Assembly (NCBI GenBank): GCA_902514615.1
Contig: CABXRG010000002.1
Span: 1-64,000, forward strand
Length of the DNA stretch: 64,000 bases
Reading direction: 5' to 3'
DNA from: an uncultured Bacteroidota bacterium
GTDB taxonomy: Bacteria; Bacteroidota; Bacteroidia; Flavobacteriales; Flavobacteriaceae
Shown here: positions 56,807-64,000 of the stretch, piece by piece
How positions within the stretch are numbered: position 1 is the stretch's first letter
How the letters are laid out: every line of letters starts with the position of its first letter
Notes under the pieces: model-generated
The model's input: the letters and a program-made list of their open reading frames with translations, nothing else
The model's database searches: none
Told to the model about the DNA's origin: nothing
Program-made: the position numbers and the translations under genes

Positions 56807-58102
56807 ATGGATAAAACTGCAAAAATTGAATTTAACGGCAAGTCTTATACTTTTCCTGTTATAACAGGGTCAGAAAATGAAGAAGCAATTGATATTAAGA
56901 ATTTAAGATCTGAAGTAGGTCTCATTACTTATGATCCTGGCTACAAGAATACAGGTCATTGTATTAGTAATATAACATATCTTGACGGGGAAAATGGAAT
57001 TCTCAGATATAGAGGTTATTCAGTTGAAGAATTATGTCAAAAAAAATCATTTCTTGAGGTTACATATTTATTAATTTTTGGCGATTTACCATCTCAAGCT
57101 CAAATTGAAAAATTTCAAAATGATATTAGAGAAGAATCACTTGTTGATGAAGACTTAAAACAAATCTTTAAAAGCTTTCCTAAATCTGCTCATCCAATGG
57201 GTGTTTTATCATCTTTAACTTCTGCTTTAATAGCATTTAATCCTCAGAATGAAACAAAAATTTCTTTGAAAGGTGAAGATGATATTTCTATAGATGATAA
57301 AATGTATTTATCTACGGTAAGACTTCTTGCCAAGTTTCCAATTATGTCTTCTTGGACTTTGCGTAAGATTAAGGGGCTACCTTTAAATTACAGTAATAAT
57401 AAGCTTTCCTACACTGAAAATATTGCATACATGATGTTTGCGAAACCTAATCAAGAATATATTCAAAATGATATTATAGTTAATGCACTTAATACTCTTT
57501 TAATACTTCATGCTGATCATGAACAAAATTGCTCTACTTCAACTGTAAGAATAGTTGGATCATCATATGCCGGATTGTATGCCTCTATTTCAGCTGGAAT
57601 TTCAGCTTTATGGGGAAGACTTCATGGTGGCGCAAATCAGGCTGTTATCGAAATGCTAGAGCTTATAAAGAACGACAACTCGGATATTGATAAATATCTT
57701 AATAAGGCTAAAGATAAATCTGACCCTTTCAGATTAATGGGATTTGGTCATAGAGTTTATAAAAATTTTGATCCAAGAGCAAAAATTATTAAGAAAGCTG
57801 CTGACCAGGTTTTAAATGATTTAGGTATCGATGATCCAATTCTTGATATTGCTAAATCAATTGAAAAAAAGGCTTTAAATGATGAGTATTTTATCCAAAA
57901 GAAATTATATCCAAATGTAGATTTCTATTCAGGTATTATTTACAGGGCATTGGGTATCCCAACTGATATGTTTACGGTAATGTTTGCTCTAGGTAGGATA
58001 CCGGGATGGATAGCTCAATGGAAAGAAATGAGAGATTCTAATAATCCAATAGGTAGACCACGACAAGTCTACAATGGTCCAACTCATAGAACAATTTCAT
58101 AA
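56807..58102 (+). CDS. gltA: Citrate synthase
   Basis: GENGILRYRGYSVEEL; LHGGANQAVIEML; MGFGHRVYKNFDPRAKII; ATG 56807 preferred over TTG 56804. Confidence 0.97.
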   Translation: MDKTAKIEFNGKSYTFPVITGSENEEAIDIKNLRSEVGLITYDPGYKNTGHCISNITYLDGENGILRYRGYSVEELCQKKSFLEVTYLLIFGDLPSQAQIEKFQNDIREESLVDEDLKQIFKSFPKSAHPMGVLSSLTSALIAFNPQNETKISLKGEDDISIDDKMYLSTVRLLAKFPIMSSWTLRKIKGLPLNYSNNKLSYTENIAYMMFAKPNQEYIQNDIIVNALNTLLILHADHEQNCSTSTVRIVGSSYAGLYASISAGISALWGRLHGGANQAVIEMLELIKNDNSDIDKYLNKAKDKSDPFRLMGFGHRVYKNFDPRAKIIKKAADQVLNDLGIDDPILDIAKSIEKKALNDEYFIQKKLYPNVDFYSGIIYRALGIPTDMFTVMFALGRIPGWIAQWKEMRDSNNPIGRPRQVYNGPTHRTIS

Positions 58103-58110
58103 AATATCAG

Positions 58111-59883
58111 ATGGAAATCAAATCAGAGATTTCAAATTTAACTTCTAATTTTTTAAATAAAAATTATGCTATTAAAGTTGAAAAAATTGAAATCCAAAAT
58201 ACTAAAAAAGATTTTGTAGGTGATTTTACTATAGTTCTTTTTCCTTTTTTTAAGTTGATCAGTAAAAATCAAATATCAAAACTTGGAATATTACTAGGAG
58301 AAAATTTAATTGAAAATTCAGTCAATTTTACTGATTACAATATCGTTGGTGGATTTTTAAATCTCACAGTTTCAGATAGATACTATATAGATTTTTTAGA
58401 TACTATTAAAGATGATTTAAATTTTGGTAAATCTGAAGGTAAAAATGAAACTTATATTGTTGAGTTTTCATCTCCAAATACAAACAAACCTCTTCACTTG
58501 GGTCACATAAGGAATAATCTATTAGGTTACTCTATTTCTAAAATTTTGGAAGCTAATGGAAAAAAAGTTCAAAAGGTTCAAATAATTAATGACCGTGGTA
58601 TTCATATCTGTAAATCCATGGTTGCATGGAAAAAATTTGCACAAGGAGCTACTCCTGAATCTGAAAATATTAAAGGAGATAAATTCGTTGGTGATTACTA
58701 TATAATGTTTGATAAAATTCATAAAGATCAAATGAAGCAACTTATTGATTCTGGCATCGACAAGGATGCTGCTGCTGAAAATACTGAGATAATGAAAGCT
58801 GCAAAACAAGAGTTAATGAATTGGGAAGACAATATTAAAGAAACTAGGCAGGTTTGGAAAATGATGAATGATTGGGTGTATGATGGATTTGAGAAGACAT
58901 ATGAGTTGCTTGGTGTGTCTTTTGATAAAAACTATTATGAAAGTGAAACCTATCTCTTGGGAAAAAATATAATGGAGGAAGGTCTTAAAAAAAATGTATT
59001 ATACAAAAGAGAAGATTCTTCTGTTTGGATTAATCTTGATAATGAAGGCCTCGATGAAAAACTTTTATTGAGATCTGATGGCACTTCAGTTTATATGACT
59101 CAAGATCTAGGAACAGCAGTTCAAAGAATTGCAGATAATTCTAATGTTAGAGGTATGATTTATACTGTAGGTAATGAACAAGATTATCATTTTAAAGTAC
59201 TCTTTAAAATATTAAAGAGATTAGGATACGATTGGGCTGATAACTTATTTCATTTAAGTTATGGTATGGTTGATCTTCCTTCAGGTAAAATGAAGAGTAG
59301 AGAAGGTACTGTTGTAGATGCAGATGACTTAATATACAATCTTATTGATACTGTTAAAGAAACTACCGAAAGTTTAGATAAGTATAAATCAAATAATGAA
59401 ATTCTAGATTTTGATGAATATAAGAAAATAGCATTAGGGGCACTTAAATATTATATTTTAAAAGTTGATCCTAAGAAGAATATTTTATTTAATCCTGAAG
59501 AGTCAATTGATTTAAGTGGTAATACTGGACCATTTATTCAGTATGCTTATGTTAGAATTCAATCAATATTAAAAAAAGTAAATAAAGATATTTTAATAGA
59601 CAAGGACTATCAGCTTAATGAAAAGGAGAAAGAAGTTCTAAAAATAATTTATGAATATCCTTCTGTAATTCTTGGTTCATACAAAGAGCTTTCACCTGCA
59701 CTTATTGCAAATTATCTATATGATCTAGTTAAAAATTATAATTCGCTTTATCAGAATTACCATATATTAAATTCGGAAACTAAAGAATCGACTTCTGTAC
59801 GGTTAATTATTTCTCAAAAAACAAGCCACATAATAGAATCTTCTTGTGATCTATTAGGTATTGATTTACCAAACAAAATGTAA
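58111..59883 (+). CDS. argS: Arginyl-tRNA synthetase
   Basis: EFSSPNTNKPLHLGHIRNNLLG; KMKSREGTVVDADDL; TGPFIQYAYVRIQSIL. Confidence 0.98.
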   Translation: MEIKSEISNLTSNFLNKNYAIKVEKIEIQNTKKDFVGDFTIVLFPFFKLISKNQISKLGILLGENLIENSVNFTDYNIVGGFLNLTVSDRYYIDFLDTIKDDLNFGKSEGKNETYIVEFSSPNTNKPLHLGHIRNNLLGYSISKILEANGKKVQKVQIINDRGIHICKSMVAWKKFAQGATPESENIKGDKFVGDYYIMFDKIHKDQMKQLIDSGIDKDAAAENTEIMKAAKQELMNWEDNIKETRQVWKMMNDWVYDGFEKTYELLGVSFDKNYYESETYLLGKNIMEEGLKKNVLYKREDSSVWINLDNEGLDEKLLLRSDGTSVYMTQDLGTAVQRIADNSNVRGMIYTVGNEQDYHFKVLFKILKRLGYDWADNLFHLSYGMVDLPSGKMKSREGTVVDADDLIYNLIDTVKETTESLDKYKSNNEILDFDEYKKIALGALKYYILKVDPKKNILFNPEESIDLSGNTGPFIQYAYVRIQSILKKVNKDILIDKDYQLNEKEKEVLKIIYEYPSVILGSYKELSPALIANYLYDLVKNYNSLYQNYHILNSETKESTSVRLIISQKTSHIIESSCDLLGIDLPNKM

Positions 59884-59886
59884 AAA

Positions 59887-59910
59887 AAAAGTCACCCGAA
59901 GGTGACTTTT
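59887..59910. terminator. Bidirectional terminator shared by argS (+) and proteorhodopsin (-)
   Basis: Perfect 10-bp stem aaaagtcacc-cgaa-ggtgactttt flanked by A-run and T-rich sequence. Confidence 0.88.
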
Positions 59911-59929
59911 AAACTTTTTGAGTGTTAAA

Positions 59930-60646
59930 TTACTTAGATACAGCAAGGTTATACACAACAAGACCGAAACCGATTTTGTTAACTGCATCACCAATGTTAT
60001 AGATAACATCCATTTGACCTGCAAGGCCACTAAACAATCCACTATACCATCCGTCAGTACCAGCCATATATCCAATTGGATAAATAGCCCAACCTATGAA
60101 TACGAATTTAACTAGCATTTTATGTGCACTCTCAACGTTACCACCTGCAGATTTTGCAAGTTTTGCTGCGCCACCCATAGCAACTTCATGAAGTATCAAG
60201 AAGTAAGCTATACCTGATGCTAGACCCCATAATTGAGCATCTAGTCCCATTATACCTGCCTCACCGAAGTATCCAGTGACAAGCATAATGACTGAAAGAG
60301 CAATTAATTTCCATAACAGGCTTTTAGAAGCGCCTGATGGCTTTAAAATTAGATAGAACTCAACACACATTAGTGGAACAGTTAATATCCAATCTACATA
60401 TCTGTAAGCGGTTGTTATATCGCCTTCCATTGCAGCATTTCTCATATAGTAATAATGAAGAGCTGCTATAGCAGTAATAAGAGCTGAAACAAGCATAGAA
60501 GTTTTCCACTTATCAGCTACTAAATTCATAGCATTGAAAAAGAAAAGAGTTGCCGCAAACATTGCCGCAAAACCAATCCAAAAAGTGAAATCTGTCAAGC
60601 TTAAATCAGTTGCTAAAACTGGTAAAATACTTAATAAATTTTCCAT
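59930..60646 (-). CDS. Proteorhodopsin, DTE-type proton pump, Met at spectral-tuning site
   Basis: 238 aa, 7-TM; ALHYYYMR; RYVDWILTVPLMCVEFYLIL (D85, T89, M93, E96 here); retinal-binding lysine in GDAVNKIGFG (K224). Confidence 0.98.
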   Translation of the reverse strand: MENLLSILPVLATDLSLTDFTFWIGFAAMFAATLFFFNAMNLVADKWKTSMLVSALITAIAALHYYYMRNAAMEGDITTAYRYVDWILTVPLMCVEFYLILKPSGASKSLLWKLIALSVIMLVTGYFGEAGIMGLDAQLWGLASGIAYFLILHEVAMGGAAKLAKSAGGNVESAHKMLVKFVFIGWAIYPIGYMAGTDGWYSGLFSGLAGQMDVIYNIGDAVNKIGFGLVVYNLAVSK

Positions 60647-60754
60647 AATTAAATTAATTATTGTTTATGAAAAGTAAATTAAATAAAATAATGGATTAAA
60701 AAAAGATTATTTAAAAAAAAATCATATCTTTTTTTGCGAATATTTCAATGATTT

Positions 60755-61639
60755 ATGAATAATATTATCAAATCAAGAATTTCTATATTTTTATTTTCTA
60801 TAATTATAAGTTATTTATTATCAGATGTTTATGAAAATATTTTAGGTTTTATCTTAATCTTATCAATTGGAGTAATTCATGGTGCTAATGACCTGTTGAT
60901 AATTAAAAATTATACATTAAATAAATCTATTAATGGTCAATTTTTATACTTCTTTTATTATGTGAGTATAGTGCTTCTTGGCTTTTTATTTTTTTATGTG
61001 CTCCCAGCTTTAGCGTTAGTGTCATTTATTCTAATTTCTATCTATCATTTTGGTGAACAATATTGGGAAGTGAATCTGCGTAATACTAAAATTAATCGCA
61101 CTAATAAATTATTTTTAATTATTTCTCATGGACTAATTTTTTTCATAACCATATTTATGAATAATCTTATTACTGTTAATGAAGTTTTAACCTCATTTAA
61201 TTTTATTGAGCTTAATTATTCAAGTTTACTGATTGCAATTTCTTTATTTTTAATTATATATATATTTATACTACTTAAATTCAAGAACTTAAGAAAGTTC
61301 TTATTAAATGAAATTTTATTCTTTTTCCTACTTTTTATTTTGACAATTAATGCCACTTTAATTTATGGATTTGCTATTTATTTTATTTTTTTCCATAGTA
61401 TCTTATCTATAAGAGATCAAGTAAGATTTATTTATAATGATGATAGTAAAGAAAATATTAGAAATTATATTAAAATCTCTTTACCATATTTCTTTCTTGC
61501 CTTGTCCTTTCTCTTTGTTTTTTATTTTACTATTGATTTAGAAAAAATAAATTTATTGCAAATACTTTTTACATTTATTGCTGCAATTACATTTCCTCAT
61601 GTTATAGTAATTGAAAAAATGTATAGGCATATGAAATAG
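60755..61639 (+). CDS. blh: Brp/Blh family beta-carotene 15,15'-dioxygenase
   Basis: Polytopic membrane protein with family-type His motifs GVIHGANDLLI, YHFGEQYWE, FFHSILSIRDQ, FPHVIVIEKMY; divergent neighbour of proteorhodopsin. Confidence 0.9.
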   Translation: MNNIIKSRISIFLFSIIISYLLSDVYENILGFILILSIGVIHGANDLLIIKNYTLNKSINGQFLYFFYYVSIVLLGFLFFYVLPALALVSFILISIYHFGEQYWEVNLRNTKINRTNKLFLIISHGLIFFITIFMNNLITVNEVLTSFNFIELNYSSLLIAISLFLIIYIFILLKFKNLRKFLLNEILFFFLLFILTINATLIYGFAIYFIFFHSILSIRDQVRFIYNDDSKENIRNYIKISLPYFFLALSFLFVFYFTIDLEKINLLQILFTFIAAITFPHVIVIEKMYRHMK

Positions 61640-61656
61640 GTTTTTAATTCAATATG

Positions 61657-61664
61657 TATATTTG
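61657..61664 (+). promoter_or_regulatory. TATATTTG -7-type element upstream of folD
   Basis: TAnnTTTG exact match 13 nt before ATG 61678. Confidence 0.45.
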
Positions 61665-61677
61665 AAAAAATAACTCT

Positions 61678-62553
61678 ATGAAAATAATTGATGGAAAAAA
61701 AATATCTATTGAGGTTTTAGATGAGATTAAAGCATCTGTATCCCATAGAGTTGAAAATAATCTTAAAATTCCACATCTTGCTGCAGTTCTTGTTGGAGAT
61801 GATGGCCCTAGTCAGACTTATGTGAATAGCAAAATAAAAGCTTGCAATCGAGTAGGTTTTCAATCCTCCCTTTTTAAGTTTGATAAATCTATCTTAGAGA
61901 ATGAACTTATTAATGAAATTCAAAAGATAAATATCAATAATAATATCGATGGTTTTATAGTCCAACTTCCACTTCCAAATGAAATAAATCAAGAAAATAT
62001 TCTTAATGAAGTTAGTCCATATAAAGATGTTGACGGTTTTCACCCAATTAATTATGGTAAAATGGCACTTGGCATTGATACTTTTCTTCCAGCTACTCCT
62101 GCAGGAATAATTGAGTTAATTCAAAGGTGTAATATAGATCTAAAAAGTAAAAAATGTTTAGTTATAGGTCGGAGTCAAATTGTGGGACGTCCCATTAGTA
62201 TTTTACTAAGTCAAAATAAAATTTTTGGAAACGCAACTGTAACTGTAGCTCATAGTAAATCCGATAATTTAAAACAATTGTGTCTTGAATCTGATGTTAT
62301 CATATCTGCAATTGGTATTCCAGAATTTATTAAAGGGGATATGATTAAATTAGGATCAACAATTATTGATGTTGGAATATCAAGAGTTGATGACAATTCT
62401 TCAGAAAAAGGATATAAAATTGTTGGTGATGCGGACTTTAAAAGTGTCTCTGAAAAAGTTGATTATATTACTCCCGTTCCTGGTGGAGTTGGCCCTATGA
62501 CTATAGCTATGCTATTAAAGAACACTCTTAAGGCTTGTAGTTTAAATGATTAA
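61678..62553 (+). CDS. folD: Bifunctional methylenetetrahydrofolate dehydrogenase/cyclohydrolase
   Basis: AAVLVGDDGPSQTYVNSKIKACNRVG; DGFIVQLPLP; DVDGFHPINYG; VIGRSQIVGRPISILL; PVPGGVGPMTIAMLLKNT. Confidence 0.98.
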   Translation: MKIIDGKKISIEVLDEIKASVSHRVENNLKIPHLAAVLVGDDGPSQTYVNSKIKACNRVGFQSSLFKFDKSILENELINEIQKININNNIDGFIVQLPLPNEINQENILNEVSPYKDVDGFHPINYGKMALGIDTFLPATPAGIIELIQRCNIDLKSKKCLVIGRSQIVGRPISILLSQNKIFGNATVTVAHSKSDNLKQLCLESDVIISAIGIPEFIKGDMIKLGSTIIDVGISRVDDNSSEKGYKIVGDADFKSVSEKVDYITPVPGGVGPMTIAMLLKNTLKACSLND

Positions 62554-63423
62554 CTATTCAATCTTATTCATTAAACTATAAATCTTTAATATTAATAGTC
62601 CAAATAGAACACTAGAAATAATAAGTAATTGATTTGTTAGACCAGTAGAAGAAAAAGATAACCTTATAAGAATTGTACAAATTATAAATCCAGTATTTCG
62701 CATAATCTGACTATATCTTTCTGTATAGAGGAATGATAGCAGCAGAATAAACACATCTGCAATAATTAATATAGAGAAAAAGGTATTGTAAAAAACTTCA
62801 TTTACATAGTAAAATGAACTAGCAAAATTGGAATCTAGTCCAATTGAATACCAGTTATAAATACCAATTATAAACAAGCATATCATTACTGGAATTAGGG
62901 TAATACTTATTATTTTTTTAGAACTGATAAAGCGATCTATATTATTAAAAGCTTTCTTATTTTCAATTCTAGATTTAACAAGGTTAAATAGGTATATCAA
63001 AAAGAAAAGTATCAATATACATATTAGATCATAAGTAATCTGAAGATTATATGGGTTTTGAAACCAGTAATCTGTGTCTAAATTAAGTTTAGGGATATCA
63101 TAAAAAATTCTTCTTATAATTATTAGAGAAATAATCTCAAATTGTTTTAGAATAGAAGTTGTAAATGATCTTGGCAAATAAAATATTAATAAGAAAATCT
63201 CATAATATAAAATTATTGAGAACGGAGTGTAAATAGCAGAAATAGGGTTAGTAAGTAAAAGACTTTCGGTAGCAAAATCAATAATTGAATAATTATTTAA
63301 AAGAACAAGAGATAAATGAAATATAAATCCAATTGTAGCAGTCCAAATTGTAATGCTTTCAATTTTTTTTCTGTTTACTTCAGAAAAAATTCCATCAAAA
63401 ATTCTAGTTCCTATACTAAGCAT
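62554..63423 (-). CDS. Uncharacterised polytopic membrane protein
   Basis: 289-aa ORF with about 7 hydrophobic segments; motif LLTNPISAIYTPFSIILYYEIFLLIFYLPRSFTTSILKQFEIISLIIIRRIFYD. Confidence 0.75.
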   Translation of the reverse strand: MLSIGTRIFDGIFSEVNRKKIESITIWTATIGFIFHLSLVLLNNYSIIDFATESLLLTNPISAIYTPFSIILYYEIFLLIFYLPRSFTTSILKQFEIISLIIIRRIFYDIPKLNLDTDYWFQNPYNLQITYDLICILILFFLIYLFNLVKSRIENKKAFNNIDRFISSKKIISITLIPVMICLFIIGIYNWYSIGLDSNFASSFYYVNEVFYNTFFSILIIADVFILLLSFLYTERYSQIMRNTGFIICTILIRLSFSSTGLTNQLLIISSVLFGLLILKIYSLMNKIE

Positions 63424-63425
63424 AT

Positions 63426-63854
63426 TTATATTTTAGTTGAGAATAGCATATTCATATCTTTAAATGATTTGAATTCAAGTGCATTTCCTGAATTATCATA
63501 AAAAAACATCGTCTTTTGTTCTCCTGGAAGTCCAGCAAATCTTATATATGGTTCAATTATAAATTGAATTTTGTTTTCTGTTAATGAATTAGAAAGTTTA
63601 TCAAAGTCATCCCATGTAATTACAACTCCAAAATGAGGAACTGGAACAGATTTGCCGTCAACTTCATTATGATGATTTTTCACTTCATGATTAGGATCAA
63701 CGTGAATTACTAATTGATGTCCAAAAAAATCATAATCTGCCCATTCATTTGATTCTCTGCCTGGTTTACACCCTAAAGTATTTTGATAAAATTTTTTAGA
63801 TTCAGATAAATTTTTTACGGGTATTGCTAGATGAAAAGGGGATAATTTTGTCAT
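63426..63854 (-). CDS. VOC (glyoxalase/bleomycin-resistance) family protein
   Basis: FHLAIPVKNLSESKKFYQNTLGCKPGRE...QLVIHVDPN...FFYDNSGNALEFKSF. Confidence 0.9.
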   Translation of the reverse strand: MTKLSPFHLAIPVKNLSESKKFYQNTLGCKPGRESNEWADYDFFGHQLVIHVDPNHEVKNHHNEVDGKSVPVPHFGVVITWDDFDKLSNSLTENKIQFIIEPYIRFAGLPGEQKTMFFYDNSGNALEFKSFKDMNMLFSTKI

Positions 63855-63861
63855 AACTTAT

Positions 63862-64000
63862 TCAATATAATAAATATTTCTTTCTAATTTTTTTAAACTT
63901 TTCAATACCCTCTTGCCACGTGCCTCTAATTTTAGATTCACTAACACCCTGGACTATTTGTTTTTTAAGATTAGAAGTGCCTGATAGTTTATCAAAATCA
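63862..64000 (-). CDS. C-terminal end of a DUF1343 / NamZ-like exo-N-acetylmuramidase family protein (truncated by window edge)
   Basis: My minus-strand translation ...DFDKLSGTSNLKKQIVQGVSESKIRGTWQEGIEKFKKIRKKYLLY* matches the remembered C-terminal pattern of DUF1343 proteins. Confidence 0.65.
   Translation of the reverse strand, partial: DFDKLSGTSNLKKQIVQGVSESKIRGTWQEGIEKFKKIRKKYLLY

Noticed and set aside
59866-60115. Small ORFs overlapping the proteorhodopsin 3' end (59866-60075 minus and 59918-60115 plus)
   Set aside because: Different frame or strand from the clear proteorhodopsin CDS; spans the terminator.
1-64000. Mobile elements, prophage, toxin-antitoxin or defence islands
   Set aside because: No transposase, integrase, phage structural or recognised defence protein in any translated ORF.

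Overview
The window is a low-GC, gene-dense chromosomal segment of a marine Bacteroidetes (most likely a streamlined Flavobacteriia lineage). Supporting signs are TAnnTTTG-type promoters, A-rich starts without clear Shine-Dalgarno sites, bacillithiol BshC, a DUF4295 gene after rpmB-rpmG, and rpsL-rpsG-fusA-rpsJ without tuf. It carries two large core blocks: (i) tuf'-tRNA-Trp-secE-nusG-rplKAJL-rpoBC-idi-PTPS/queD-like, and (ii) rpsL-rpsG-fusA followed by S10/spc/alpha, with secY, infA, rpmJ, rpoA and rplQ, ending at a strong terminator. Between and after them are htpG, recR, a 2-oxoacid dehydrogenase E2, bshC, guaA, pyrG, yidC, mnmA, carA, eno, gltA, argS and folD. The standout accessory locus is a proteorhodopsin (59930-60646, minus) divergent from a Blh/Brp-type beta-carotene dioxygenase (60755-61639, plus), i.e. 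the opsin and its retinal-forming enzyme. The less conventional observations are: a near-identical 30-nt repeat encoding acidic tails on uL10 and on the DUF4295 protein, with a related tail on bL17; predicted leaderless recR and guaA transcripts; a hairpin between rplL and rpoB; and two uncharacterised conserved proteins. I found no CRISPR array, transposon, prophage or obvious defence system. All calls come from reading the sequence and supplied translations; no database search was run.
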